From NCBI GenBank assembly GCA_024516035.1, contig CM044966.1, positions 17,229,391 to 17,293,390 on the forward strand: a stretch of DNA of 64,000 bases. The letters run 5' to 3'. This stretch comes from Bactericera cockerelli. Its lineage: Eukaryota; Arthropoda; Insecta; Hemiptera; Triozidae. Made by a program: the position numbers and the translations under genes. A model generated the notes under the pieces. That model ran no database searches. It had not been told where the DNA came from and saw only the letters and a list, made by a program, of their open reading frames with translations. Positions 20,541 to 31,974 of this stretch are shown piece by piece; position 1 is the first letter of the stretch; each line of letters starts with the position of its first letter.

Positions 20541-21578
20541 TCTTTATCGCTCCACTTCTTCAAATAGTTGATGGTTTTCAATTTTCTGGAAGAAAAAATC
20601 TTGACCATTGTGTAGATTGAGAATGAGAAGGAAAAGTTAAAGAGATATTTATAGTCAGAGAGGAGCAAGATAAGCTACTGAGGTCGGTGGAAAGAATACT
20701 ATAGAGAGAAAGAAGAGAGATGGAAAGAAATTTATTAACTAGTTAATTTTACAATTAACTAGTTAATATTATCTTGGAAATTTTCATGATTACAAGGAAT
20801 ATGGAGAAATAGAAAAACAATAGAGATAAAAAGAGAGGAAAAAAGAAATAGAAACAGAAAAATAGAGAGATAAAAAGAGAGGGAGAGAGAAATAGAGACA
20901 GAAAAAGAGGCACAAAAGCACGTAAATGAACGAAAATATGTAGATCGCAATGATGATAATAACATGAAAATACGATAGAGCAAATATAAGAAAATTGAAG
21001 AGACAAAACAAATATAAATAGAGAGAGAGAAAGAGAGAGAGAGAGAAATAAAAAGAGGGAGAGGTAGAATGTCAGAGAGCAGGAGGGAGAGAGAGATAGA
21101 GAAAAATAAAAAGAGGGAGAGAGATAAGTATAATGTCAGAGAGTAAGAGAGAGAGGAGGAGGGTGAGAGATATTTTATTTAGAAAAACAGATAGAGAGGA
21201 GTTGAGAGGAGGAAGAAAGAGAAAGAGAGAGAGAGAGATGAAAAGCTTTTGAATTTCTAAATAGAATTTTAATGAAAAATGAAAAGTAATACAAGATAGA
21301 TGATGAGAGAGAGCGAGAGGGGAATACAGATAAATATAATTATGAAGTAAAAGTGATATACCTAGAGTCCTAGAGAGTGGAATGATAGAAACAGAGAGTA
21401 GAGAGAAGAGAGATAGAAAAGAGAGAGGAAAGAGAAAGAGAAAGAGATGAAGGATAGAAGAAGAGAGAAAGACTGAGAGAAAGTCTGGAAGAGTTGAATG
21501 AGCCCAATGACATGAAGTTGTCAAATTTTCATTCAGGGAATGATTAATTATAAAATACATTAACAATAAATCATAATA
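20541..21578. repeat. Purine-rich low-complexity region
   Basis: GA-rich tracts at 20813-20915, 21015-21240 and 21380-21490. A 24-bp SINE-A head remnant (CTACTGAGGTCGGT) lies near 20674. The minus-strand open frames are Ser/Leu/Phe artefacts. Confidence 0.6.
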
Positions 21579-21586
21579 GTTATTAT

Positions 21587-21811
21587 TAGAGCCCGGATTT
21601 TTGCATATTGCATATTTGCATATGCAATTGCATATTTTGGCGGTTTTTTCGGAGTTTACATATTTGAGCAAAATCCTGCATATTTCAACAATATTGGCCA
21701 AAATTTGCATATTTCGGGGTTTATTAGGGGGAATAATTCGTAAGTAGGTAACTACACTATCTACCTACTCAGAGCTACCGAAGTCCATTCAAACCTCAGG
21801 ACGTAAATCGT

Positions 21812-21842
<31 letters not shown>

Positions 21843-22739
21843 TTATTAATTACAATTCACCATCCAACTCATCTCCCTGGGGCACACAGCCCACAACTGC
21901 CGCCGCATTCCCTCTCTGTATTGCCAGACTTATCCTTTGTGATAGGTAAAAACCCGTTCTACCATCACCTGACTTTTCCACCAGCTTTGACCCCAACACG
22001 TTCACCAAGCTTTTTGCTTCAGCTCCCAACGAACCCATTGTCTCTACAGCAAAGGGGATGAAAATATATCCATTATCTTCCAATTCACTGTAGGTTCTGT
22101 GCTTCTTCAGAGCTGCAATTTCAGCTGCAGATCCAGGATTTTGTACAGTTTTACTTATGTAACTTGACGCAAGTGTGTCTACACATGTTGATCACATTTT
22201 GTGAGTACATTGTGAAGTCATGTGGGTACCTTCTGAGTACTGACAAGCAAGCTAAGCCTACTGAAACAAGATCAAACTTGTCGTAATGCGTCTGCAATAC
22301 TCTCATCTGCACTCCATGTATCAGCAGGGTAGGATAGGCAGGGAAAGGGGTAGGTACTTACATGTGTATTGTATTTCTTTCTCTGTTCTCTTTCCTCTCT
22401 ATTAGTTTTTGGCTCTTTTCTACTTGCAGTGAATTTATTGTCTTTGTAAACAATTAACTTTTCTACTGATTTTTACTCGAGAAATGTGTATGCATTTCTC
22501 TAGTTAAAGGAGTAGATTATTTTTAGTTCCAAAATTTTCATTTTTGACTTAGTTAGATACTACTGCATTTTGAGTTAGGTAGACAAAAGTAAAATTAAGT
22601 CCTGGCTCAGTTAGTTTACGGGTTTACATTTTTGCATATATTGGGCTTTTTGTTTACAAATTTGCATATATAGGGCTTTTCGCTTGCATATGCAATTGCA
22701 TATTTTAGCCTTTTTTTGCTGCATAAAATCCGGGCTCTA
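21587..22739. mobile_element. hAT-like non-autonomous element
   Basis: The terminal inverted repeats start TAGAGCCCGGATTTT on both ends and continue with shared TGCATATGCAATTGCATATTTT blocks (kept short here). The flanking 8-bp TSD GTTATTAT is perfect (21579-21586 and 22740-22747), the length typical of hAT elements. At 1153 bp it has no transposase. It carries the reverse-transcriptase relic at 21813-22180. Confidence 0.85.
21813..22180 (-). pseudogene. Reverse-transcriptase C-terminal relic with poly(A)
   Basis: The minus strand encodes ~105 residues ending at a stop near 21850. It contains GSAAEIAALKKHRTYSELED, FIPFAVETMG and LSQRISLAIQRGNAA. I recall this pattern from the C-terminal region of LINE-like reverse-transcriptase proteins in invertebrates, downstream of the catalytic domain. 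The catalytic part is absent. The stop is followed (leftwards) by a ~28-base A-tail in the sense strand (T-run 21812-21840), so it looks like a 5'-truncated retrotransposed 3' end that landed in the hAT element or was captured by it. Confidence 0.6.
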
Positions 22740-22747
22740 GTTATTAT

Positions 22748-24101
22748 ATTAGCAAATCTTAGTGGAAATAAGTAATTTATTGGAGATGCCAGGAGCCTTT
22801 ACATTGAATCTGGGCTTCCATACCATTCTTCCATCACCGTGAGACGGCCATCCAACGAACACAGATTTTCTACTATCATAAATTTGGTTGAAGTTCTTAT
22901 TATTTCAACCTCGCTCACATTGTTGGCAAAAATTTATTTTTTATATTTTTACTGATATTTTCTTGAATTTTTCTGTTAGATTTCTTTTTATATAAATAAA
23001 AAATTCAGGGTGGTAGAGAGCGGGAGAGACAGAGAGGGATAAAAAGAGAGACACAGAGAGAGAGAGATTTAGAGAGAGAAGAAGGGAGATCTCTATTTTT
23101 TATCATTTTACTGTTGATTTCTAAAAAAATTCTGTTATATTTCTTTTTATATTAATAAAAAATCCAGGGTGTAATAAAATTTTCCACTTAATGCAGACAT
23201 TTTATGTTGGACCCTGTATTAAGATTCGTTACTGACCTCAGAAGGTGGCGGACTTATGACGAAATAAGTAGCATAAACGAGAAAAGAAAATCGAGAGAGA
23301 GAAAACAAGAAACAAAATGAAAGAGAGAGTGAGAGAAATAGTTAAAAAGCAAAGAAACAGGTACAAAAGGTGAGAAACATGTATTGCGAAAACAGTTAGA
23401 AAGAAGAAAAAAAAAGAAGATAAAAAAACAGATAGAAAAAGGGAAAGAGAGGAAAAGAAAAGAAATGAATCTCTGGAATGTTAAAATTAGAGAAAAAACG
23501 AATTAGAGATGGAGAGAGACAAAAAAGTAAGACAAAAGAATCCAAAAGCTTTTGGACTAGTTGAAGCACTACCTATTGAAACTAAAACAAGGACTCGAGT
23601 TAATGTGATTTAAATTAAAAGATATAAAAGAGAAACGAGACAAAGAAAGAATTAATTAGACGAAGGACGAAGGAAACAATGACAGAAAGAAGAGAAGATA
23701 GAATAAATAGTAAAAAGAAAATAATATAATATTATGATGTAAAGGAATAGAAAAAATAATAGGAGGAATAAGATGGAAAGAGAAAAAAACAATGAAGCAA
23801 TTTATTATTAAAAACTTAAAGAAATACGAAATATTGAAAAGAAAATGAATATTAAGGAAAGAATTAATTAGTTGAAGGAAACAAGGACTGAAAGAAGATA
23901 AGATAGAAGAAATAGTAAAAAGAAAGTAATATATGAATACGATGTAAGATTAAGAAACAATGATGAAATGAGAAAACAAAAAAAAAGCATACGAAAGATG
24001 GAAAAAAAAAATGAATATTATAAGTTGAATGAAACGATAAAAGGAAAATGAGAAAGGGAGAAAGAAGGAGAAAAGAGATAAGAAAAAAGAAGAATATAAG
24101 G
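22748..24101. other. AT/purine-rich spacer
   Basis: Two ~50-bp blocks with TTCTGTTAGATTTCTTTTTA / AAAAATTCAGGGTG (about 22970 and 23128) form a direct repeat around a GA tract (23008-23090). From 23280 to 24100 the sequence is purine-rich. No gene is supported. Confidence 0.45.
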
Positions 24102-24235
24102 GTCGCAGGCAATAACCCCGCCCTCTAGTTAGTACATTAGTATTATTTTCTTATTTGTTTTTATTAATTTTCAAACTATTTTATACTGTAAATATTGTAT
24201 ACTTTGTCCTTCTAATAAACCTTGATATAATAATA
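24102..24235 (+). repeat. Module D fragment
   Basis: GTCGCAGGCAATAACCCCGC then CCTCTAGTTAGTACATTAG, a T-rich body and CTAATAAACCTTGATATAAT. The left hairpin arm is lost. Confidence 0.55.
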
Positions 24236-24386
24236 AAAGAGAAAAGAGATAATGATAAAAAAAGAGACGATAATTAGGTATGAATAAATATATAATTATG
24301 TATTCATGTATATAGTGAGAGAGAGAGATAGTTAGAGAGAGAGAGAGAGAGAGAGAAAGAAAAAGACAGAGAGACAGAGATATATA

Positions 24387-24860
24387 CAGGGTGATTAAAA
24401 AAAAGGCAAATCGGTTAACTACGTATTATATTATGGACCATTTTAAGGACAGTCAACTCTATAACAAAAAGCTTTGACATGTCCTTCAATTTGAAAAAAA
24501 CAAATCGAATATTTTTTTTCACAAAAAAATTACGGGTATGATTTATTTAACTGTATCTTCATACAACAAACATGTCATCGTTCTTCTCCCGACACATGGT
24601 GCCTACCAGGCTCGAGGCATTTCCACGCTGGACTGCCAATGACAGTCGTTGCCGTAAGAATGCCCCGGCCCTGGTATCACCACATGTGCGTTGTAACTTA
24701 TCTGAAATTACGTTTATCGAATATTTTTAGTTACGCCTTACCTATTTGAGCTATTGAAACAGCATGAAAAATTCACTATATGAGATCTATATGAAATGTC
24801 AGCTTTCTTTTGACGTTAAAAACATGCCCATTACACATTACACTTATTCGAATCACCCTG
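24387..24860. mobile_element. TA-flanked MITE (CAGGGTGATT ends)
   Basis: The ends CAGGGTGATT and AATCACCCTG are inverted, with TA on both sides (24385-24386, 24861-24862). The 474-bp interior is non-coding. It is most like Tc1/mariner-type non-autonomous elements. Confidence 0.75.
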
Positions 24861-24929
24861 TATAACAAGCAAAGCTATAGAGCTTTGTCTCTCACTTGAC
24901 ACAACACGCAATCTCATTATCCCTGGATT

Positions 24930-25119
24930 ATGGGAGAAAAAGAGAGAGAGAGTGAGATAAAGGATAGTATATCAGTGTGTAGATGTAATAAAAAATAATA
25001 AAGAAAAACACAGAGAGATAAAGAAGAAGAGAGAGAAAGAGTGTGAGAGAAAAAAGTTTTGTGATTCTGAGGGGAAAATATTGAGTTTGAGAGATAGAGA
25101 GAGAGAAAGCTTGAGGAAA

Positions 25120-25154
<35 letters not shown>

Positions 25155-25300
25155 AAGCTTGAGGGAGACAGAGAGAGATAGAGATAGAGCAAGAGAGAGA
25201 GAGAGAAAAAAAAAGAGAGAGAAAGCTTGAGAGAGATAGAGATAGAGCAAGAGAGAGAAAACTTGACAGATAGAAGGATAGCTTGAGGGAGAAAGAGAGA
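24930..25300. repeat. GA tract with GAAAGCTTGAG units
   Basis: GAGAGAAAGCTTGAG recurs at about 25105, 25150, 25219 and, variant, 25255. Confidence 0.75.
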
Positions 25301-25358
25301 GAAGGAAGATGTTGAGAATGCAGCATAACAAGAGATTTTTTTCTAAAAAAAAAATATA

Positions 25359-25685
25359 CAAGGTGTCCGAGTTTTTTTATAGAAAATTTCAGATGGACCG
25401 ACCATCGTGAATGATCAATTTTCTTCTGTTAAACATCCCAGGGCAGTGTATTATACACTGATTTATATTTATTATACTATTATACGCGCCAATTCTGTAA
25501 AATTCAGCTAAATTTGAATTTTCCATCATGATTCAGAAGTGTTTCTAGACCTGTGGGAAAAACAGGGGTTTGGCCATAACTCTTTAACGAAGCAAAATTC
25601 CCCACTGCAACTTTGGCTTATGTGATATTCCCCGGCGGGCTGAACCTACCCTCAAAATATATGCATCTGTATCCGGGACACCCTG
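25359..25685. mobile_element. TA-flanked MITE (CARGGTGTCC ends)
   Basis: The left end CAAGGTGTCCGAG and right end CGGGACACCCTG are inverted, with TA on both sides (25357-25358, 25686-25687). It is 327 bp and has no coding sequence. It inserted between GA tracts. Confidence 0.7.
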
Positions 25686-25711
25686 TATAACTATGATGTA
25701 TAGTATGAATA

Positions 25712-26235
25712 ATAGAGAGAGAAAAAGATACGTGGGACACATCAGAAGAGAGAGAGAGGGAGAAAGAGAGAGAGATACGTGGGACACATCAGAAGAGAGA
25801 GAGGGAGAGAAAGAGAGAGAGAGAGATACGTGGGACACATCAGAAGATAGAGAGGGAGAGGAAAGAGAAAGAGAGAGAGAGGGAGAGAAAAAGAGATAGA
25901 GAAAGAGAGAGAGAGAGAGAAGGGAGAGAGAGAAAGAGGGATAGAGGGACAGAGAAAGAGATAAAGAGAGAGAGAGAAAGAAGGAGAGCAAGAGGGTGAG
26001 AAAGAGAGATAGAGAGAGGAAGAAAGTGAGAGAGCTAAAGAGAGAAAGAAAGAGGGAGAAAAAGGAGAGAGATAGAGAAAGAGAAAGAAAGAAAGTGAGA
26101 AGCTAAAAGAGATAGAAAAAGAGAGAGAGGGAGAAAGAGGGAGAGAGAGGAAGAAAGTGAGAGAGCTAAGAGAGAGAAAAGAGAGAGGAAAAGAGAGAGA
26201 GAGAAAGAAGGAGAGAAAAAGAGGGTGAGAGAGAC
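25712..26235. repeat. GA tract with 49-56-bp units
   Basis: GATACGTGGGACACATCAGA recurs three times at 25728, 25775 and 25826, then the tract becomes irregular GA. Confidence 0.8.
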
Positions 26236-26454
26236 AACAACACCTGATTAAGGACACAGCAAGCACACCATTGTTACAGTCGTTCCACTCTCACTAATTA
26301 GGGCCTTAATTAGGGCCTGAGGCTGTCTCGTTAGGAGCCCTAGAATAACAGCCCTAATTCTGCCCAGGGCTAATGAATCTTGCCTCATTGTTTCGTGAAG
26401 TGAGTACAATACAGTGATATTGTATGTGAAGCCGTTCATATTATGGTAGTGTTG

Positions 26455-26600
26455 TTATTACTTCCGAGAAAATTCTAATATTAGAAATCGGAAGTATTGT
26501 GTTCGTTTTTGTAAAAAAAAAAAAATATTTTTTTGCTCCGATTTCAATTTTTATCATGTTTTGAAGATACAATTAATTGATTTAGTATAAAAAACTCACA
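26455..26600 (+). mobile_element. Palindrome tip type 1 with short body
   Basis: TTACTTCCGAGAAAATTC / TAATATTAGAAATCGGAAGT then ATTGTGTTCGTTTTTG. It is the same start as 8922; the far end is not found before the SINE at 26625. Confidence 0.5.
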
Positions 26601-26624
26601 ATTAGCACTTGTATACAATATGAT

Positions 26625-26790
26625 GGTTTAGGTTGGTTGGTTTTGACACATTTTTTACGGCTGGATGCCCTTCCTAACGCCAACGATTCTATTTAATTTA
26701 ACGTCCTGGATTAGGAGGGGGTTTTACCTTCCCTCCATTCGCTGTGAATCGTAACAGCACCCAGCCTGGGTAGGACCTCCTAATAATGAT
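26625..26790 (-). repeat. SINE-1 fragment (domain and tail)
   Basis: The reverse complement contains the shared domain remnant (GGCTGGGT, GAATGGAGGG), then TTAAATTAAATAGAATCGTT, GGCGTTAGGAAGGGCATCC and AAAATGTGTCAAAACCAACC. The head is missing. Confidence 0.7.
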
Positions 26791-27069
26791 GTTTATAATA
26801 ATCATAATAATAACAAAATAATGAAGATCTTTTTACATTTTTTTACAATCCTCATAGAAATAAAATTGTAGACATCTGAATTATAAGCTGAGAGATTCCA
26901 CAAAAAATTGCTCTTAGAAGACTGAATGTTGGTTTTAAGTGGGTTTTAAGATATAAATAAATGTCAAACTTTCTCATGATACTAAAGTCTGGAGCTGTAC
27001 TAAAGTCAGCACAGGAATATAGAGTCAGCAATTTTTATATTTATAAATAATTCTCCGCTCAGCTTTGAT
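26791..27069. other. Spacer, nothing identified
   Basis: AT-rich, no repeat or coding signal. Confidence 0.4.
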
Positions 27070-27081
27070 ATTCCAGGAATA

Positions 27082-27119
27082 TTATTATTATTATTATAAA
27101 ACCTGTTTGCATAATAATA
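27082..27119 (-). mobile_element. 38-bp LINE-tail micro-insertion
   Basis: A 12-bp TSD, ATTCCAGGAATA, flanks it (27070-27081, 27120-27131). The inserted 38 bp read, on the minus strand, TTATTATTAT, then GCAAACAGGTTTTATAATAA and more TAA. That equals the last ~16 bp plus (TAA)n of the LINE at 9910-15798 with one change. Confidence 0.7.
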
Positions 27120-27181
27120 ATTCCAGGAATAAGAAGCAAGTACATATTTTTAATAACTAATTTCAGTAGTTCGTGGTTACG

Positions 27182-27530
27182 CCAGCCTCCGTGGTGTAAC
27201 GGTTGTGACTACTGCCAGTAGTCCAGAGACCCTGAGTTCGATTCCCGGTCGGATCAGACTTTTCACACAGAACATTCTATTCCCTCCGTACACGTGAGGC
27301 TGGCATATTCGGCCCTACCCAGGCTGGGTAAGGTTAATGTGGGTAGCTGGTACGATTCCCAGCGAATGAAGGGTAAAACCCCCGTCCTAATCAGGACGTT
27401 AAATTAAATAGAATCGTTGGCGTTAGGAAGGGTATCCAGCCGTAAAAATGTTCCACAACCAACCTCAACCATGAGGTTGAACAATGCCGACCCCAAGTAG
27501 GCAAAGTGAAAGAAGATGAAGAGTGATAAG
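27182..27530 (+). repeat. SINE-1, full length
   Basis: The tRNA-like head GCCTCCGTGGTGTAACGG has B box GAGTTCGATTCCC. The linker GTACACGTGAGGCTGGCAT leads into the shared domain (CCCAGGCTGGGTAAGGTTAA, GTAGCTGGTACGATTCCCAG, GAAGGGTAAAACCCCCGTCC) and the tail (AATCGTTGGCGTTAGGAAGG, TCCAGCCGTAAAAATG, CCTCAACCATGAGGTTGAAC, CCCCAAGTAGG). TAATTTCAGT occurs on both sides (about 27160 and 27525), a possible TSD. Confidence 0.85.
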
Positions 27531-27699
27531 TAATTTCAGTCTAACGTTATTGTATTATTTTGTGTTAATATAAAAGAAAAACTTAGTTATCATCTTATTA
27601 ACTATTAGGTAAATACTTTTAATCAAACGTAATAAAATAAATTTTATGACAACAATATTTTTTATATCTATTATTCTAATAATAACAATACTCTTTAGT

Positions 27700-27898
27700 G
27701 GAATAATAATAATACTCTTTAATGCTCAAAGTATTTTCTACCACCTGACCCTCAGATTCTTATTATTATGTGGTCACAAACTCAAATGAATGAGGAAAAA
27801 TTCATGCACTGGGTGGGATTCGAACCAACGCATCCCTACGCTAGCTGGATTACCAGACTAGCGCGTTAACCACTTGACTACCAGTGCACACTGTAGGT
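27700..27898 (-). repeat. SINE-C copy
   Basis: The reverse complement has head TAGTCAAGTGGTTAACGCGC and a long variable arm as in Leu/Ser tRNAs, then B box TTGGTTCGAATCCC. The body is TTTTTCCTCATTCATTTGAG, and the 3' part has GTGGTAGAAAATACTTTGAG and ATTATTATT. Related copies: 42335 and 48575. Confidence 0.75.
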
Positions 27899-27962
27899 AT
27901 TGTACTATAAAGTTCATTTAAACTCAAATTCTGATGTCACAAGTTCCTAAAAACCATCTTAG

Positions 27963-28040
27963 ATCGTGCCCTGGGACTTGAACCAGCGACCTCCAGGTTA
28001 CAAGTCCGCCGTCTTACTGATCAAGCTACTGAGGTCGGTT
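27963..28040 (-). repeat. SINE-A head
   Basis: The reverse complement has GTAGCTTGATCAGTAAGACG, CTTGTAACCTGGAGGTCGC and GGTTCAAGTCCCAGG. Little of the body remains. Confidence 0.7.
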
Positions 28041-28534
28041 TATAAGATTTATTTTTGTACAAGACAGGTAATATAATAATTTCTCATGATATTTTTTATT
28101 TATAATAAAATTTAAAATCTTTATAATAAAAAAATAATGAAAAGAAATATAGTTTTTTTAGGTCAGCAGAAAAAAATCATAACAGTTTTTACTACGTTCA
28201 ATACTACTTTCATAAATATAAGATTATGATTTGGCATTTTTTGCTGACAAGAATTGCGAGGATTTTTAGTTAAGAGATTTTTTTTCAAGCTAAAATATTT
28301 TTATTTTATTACAATTTGTAGTTTTTTTTTTTCTTTTTTAAGCGCTTTAACCTTGTCGACAGACAGGTCGTTCGCACCGATTCCCTAATTTTAAATCATG
28401 TTGTAGAGTTTAAGAGCTTTCAGGTATTAGAGCATAGAATGGAATGTTTGCAAAGTGAGCCATGTCAGGCTGATAGACAAAAACACAAATCTCTGGCGCC
28501 CTTAACAGCGCGGACGGGACGTTAGAAAGGGAGT
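28041..28534. other. Spacer, nothing identified
   Basis: AT-rich to 28340, then mixed composition. A short minus-strand open frame here has no recognisable product. Confidence 0.4.
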
Positions 28535-28705
28535 TAAGTGGCAGAGAATGCCTAAGGCTTCGCCCCGGATTACAATACATTGTACATTTAAATTTAAATA
28601 TTTTCTTTTCCATATCTTATTTTGTAAATATTGTTATTTTTTTTATCTTTGTTAATAATTCATTGTTCTTTGTATTGTATAAAAAGTAAAGTGTAAATAA
28701 CTAAG
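28535..28705 (+). repeat. Module D variant
   Basis: GTTAAGTGGCAGAGAATGCC TAAGGCTTCGCCCCGG, a T-rich body, then AAAAGTAAAGTGTAAATAAC. Nearly the same as 5935-6095, with the right arm partly mutated. Confidence 0.6.
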
Positions 28706-28747
28706 GGAGTCAGTCGTAAAATGTAGTGCCAGAAACCATGCACCTCA

Positions 28748-29120
28748 GAGAGAGAGACTGAGTAAGAGAGAGAGAGACTGAGTAAGAGAGAGAGAGAGAC
28801 TGAGTAAGAGAGAGAGAGAGACTGAGTAAGAGAGAGAGAGAGACTGAGTAAGAGAGAGAGAGAGACTGAGTGAGAGAGAGAGAGAGACTGAGTAAGAGAG
28901 AGAGAGACTGAGTAAGAGAGAGAGAGAGACTGAGTAAGGGAGAGAGACTGAGTAAGAGAGAGAGACTGAGTAGAGAGAGAGAGAGACTGAGTAAGAGAGA
29001 GAGAGAGACTGAGTAAGAGAGAGAGAGACTGAGTAAGAGAGAGAGAGAGAGAGACTGAGTAAGAGAGAGAGAGAGACTGAGTAAGAGAGAGAGAGAGACT
29101 GAGTAAGGGAGAGAGAGAAT
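28748..29120 (+). repeat. GACTGAGTAAGAGAGA-type array, left part
   Basis: About 18 copies of an 18-22-bp unit, GACTGAGTAAG(AG)n. The unit continues at 36176-37536, on the far side of the LINE and everything nested in it. Confidence 0.9.
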
Positions 29121-29126
29121 TTGAAT

Positions 29127-30926
29127 TTTGAATTTGAAATAAAACTTTTTATGAATTATAATTTACAATTACTGTAACACCTCCTAAGCTAAATTTAACT
29201 TATTTGGAGTGGGCTCCCCTCTTTAGAAAACGTACATTTATTTGCCTCTTTAGTCTACTCATCTAGTGAGCATATTACGATTATAATACACAACATTAAT
29301 AATAACATATGAAAATTATTAATAAAATAAAAATAGGACAATAGAAATAAAATAATAAAATGTAATAAGAAAATAACATAGTAAAAATAAAAAAATTTTA
29401 AAAGTAAAATAACAATAAATAAGCAAGTAACTAAGGAATTAAAACATATTAAAAAAAATACATAATAAAAAGCAAGTAATTAAGTGATTAATGGATGGTA
29501 AAAATAAAAAAATAGCAATAAGTAATTGCAATAATTAATGCAAATAAATATTTATAACAATATAGAAACCTTCTACTTAATTTGCACATTTACTTATATT
29601 TCATATATTTATATCTATAGAATTACTAAGTTTTAAGTTTTTCTTTTTCATTTTAATTCTATCTTTTTCATCTAAGAACTCATTGCAATATTTATTTAGT
29701 AATGTAGGGATACGATACTCCAGCCTACGATCCCCATAAAGTTTAGTATAGACGTGAGGTCTGTTAAATTTTTGGGTTCGTAGTGAATAAGGCTGTTCAG
29801 TCCGTTGTCTGTAGGTCTCATTGTAGAAATTCAAACATATTAGAATGTATTTAGAGAGCTGGTCTGATGTTAAAATTTGGAGGTCTTTGACATTATTGAA
29901 TAAAAACTTCTGTATTCTGTTCTGCAGTCTATTTACCGATGTCAAAACATATTGAGGAGATTGGGTATACAAGGGCGCTCCATACCGAAGTAAAGAGTCC
30001 ACCAGAGAGAAGTATATGATTTTCTTTGTACTCAGAGGAAGACCGTCAGTGTTGGTTTTCTTGAACTTATAGTCAATGATTCTCAGTTTCTTGCTTAGGT
30101 TATGTACATGCTCCTTCATCCTGAATTCATTGTCAATGTATACACCCAGGTATTTTACCTTGTTACTATATTCAGCTTGGTGACAGAAACAACCAAGTTC
30201 ATGACCTCTGTTCACCAAACAGTCTCGACTATGACAGTAAATCTTGAGTTCTGATAGGTCCATTCGTTTACTAGCAAAGCCCAGGATCAAGGTTTCCGTT
30301 TTTTTATCGTTGAGATATATTTTGTTCGAGTAAAAGTACTTTTGAAGTTCTATAAAATCGGATTGCGCATTTTTGACTGCTGCTGTGACGTCACTGTGTA
30401 TAGAAATAATACAGGAGTCGTCAGCAAACATTAAAAGGTTTGTTTTTCTACTAACATACTGAACATCGTATGTGTAAATATTGAACCACGTCGGGGAATT
30501 AATTCCCCCCTGAACTAGACCCTGATGAATGCTTTGAGATTCACTTTGCACATCTCCTATACGTGTCAATTGTTTTCTATTTAAGAAAAAGTTGTTTAGA
30601 AAGGGGTGTGTGATTCCAATTTCCTTAAATTTCTTTATTAATAAGCTATGGTCGATGGTATCAAAGGCAAGAGACAGGTCAAGACATATAACCACCACAC
30701 ATTTTCTCTGATCCAGGGCCGTGTTAATGAGGTTGGAAAATTCCAGAAGTAAGGTTGTGGTGCTCTTTCCAGCCTGAAAGCCATGTTGAAAAGTTGGTAA
30801 AATAGAGTTCTCTGTCAGATACTTCTTAATTTGATTGTTAATGTGTTTTTCAATGATTTTTTCAATTAATGGCATTGAACCGACCGGTCTATAATTAGAT
30901 ACATCATCAATCTTGCCTCTCTTATA
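29127..30926 (-). mobile_element. LINE copy A, 3' portion (Jockey/CR1-like superfamily)
   Basis: Minus-strand LINE: reverse-transcriptase C-terminal two-thirds, then a ~470-bp 3' UTR ending TTCAAATTCAAAATTCAAAT at the junction with the array. The 3' UTR carries TTAGCTTAGGAGGTG opposite GGAGCCCACTCC, which could pair. The 3' part of the sister copy B has the same layout (57450-57556). The copy continues, after two removable insertions, at 33276-33377 and 35791-36170. Confidence 0.85.
29601..30926 (-). pseudogene. Reverse transcriptase of LINE copy A, 3' part
   Basis: An open frame of 424 residues from the first Met (30875), and open further to the insertion at 30926. Motifs: HGFQAGKST, box A CLDLSLAFD (D66, D72), box B VQGGINSPTWFN, catalytic FADD (D152, D153), KVKYLGV. 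A C/H-rich stretch (CHSRDC...GCFCH, ~residues 215-233) is kept in copy B. It ends with LYGDRRLEYRIPTLLNKY near the C-terminus; there is no RNase H. As a gene it is broken: the upstream reverse-transcriptase part lies beyond two insertions and the endonuclease is missing. Enzyme identity is firm. The clade (CR1, L2 or other Jockey-superfamily LINE) is not settled. Confidence 0.9.
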
Positions 30927-31560
30927 CAGGGTGGACCAAAAAAACGTTTACACCCGTTAATGGTAGATTACTGACGACATTTCCAGGCTGGATCTGCAAT
31001 CCGTTTTTTCGGATTCGCCTTCGTAACTGCACAAAGTGATTTTTTGCAACTTTCCGAAAAAGTCCGACTTTGGCTTATTCTTCGGGTCAGTGCTTTGTTC
31101 CTGTTTAAAATGAGTTGATTCTGAACAATTCTGCAGAAAGCCAACAAAATTTTGATGTTTCTAGCTACACTACTTTGTTTTTTACGGGTTGATTTCTCAT
31201 ACTTTTTTACAATTGAACAGAAAAAAACACACGAAAAAACTTTTTTACTAAATAAAACACTCGACATTTGTCCGAACAAATTTTGGCACAGACATGGGCA
31301 AGTTTGATAAAAGTTGGCGGCCGCCCCGAGGATGCTAAAAAATAATTTTATCACGTGTTCTCCAAAAAAAATTATTAGATGTTTGCCAAAAACTCTTCAA
31401 AAATCCTAAGAGTTTTCTAGCTGTAGACTGTGTAAGGGCGTCTTGTATTGTTTACAAAAATTGTTTACATTGCTCTTTTTGAATACCGCGGTCTCACATG
31501 CCTTCATCAGCCAGTTTAGGAAAATTCAAATAATACTTTTCGTGCTTTTCAGATTGCCAG

Positions 31561-31632
31561 TGATGTTAGCTAGATGTGGTAGTGCGAAGAGTGATAGTCG
31601 CATGACCGAGGTTCAATTCTCGGCGGTCATTA
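31561..31632 (+). repeat. tRNA-like sequence inside the TIR element
   Basis: GATGTGGTAGTGCGAAGAG resembles an A box. ACCGAGGTTCAATTCTCGGC is a well-paired T arm with a B box. The acceptor stem is not convincing, so I call it a SINE head or tRNA relic. Confidence 0.5.
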
Positions 31633-31974
31633 TTATTTTAACTATCAAAAAAATCTGATGGCATATTTTATTCATACCTGCATCTGACCTGTTGTAACAC
31701 CAACAACTTATGGTTTTTTTTGGGGGTAATACCATCTGTAAATTGAGTTATATCAGATACTATTGGTATCACAAAACACATAATTATTATTCATGTAAGC
31801 CCCTGAGAGATGTAAGGATGGTTTTTCTTATGCTTCCCCACGAGAAAAAAAAAAAAAAAAAATAGCGAATTTTCCTAACAAAAGTAGAGTTTATAAAATA
31901 AAGCCAGGTAAATATGTAGGTAGGTTCTTCTATCATAAACAATATTAATTAAATAACAAATTAAATTAAATTTT

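Noticed and set aside
28748..29120. CRISPR-like array
   Set aside because: Units are 18-22 bp with dinucleotide filler, not direct repeats with unique spacers, and the genome is eukaryotic.
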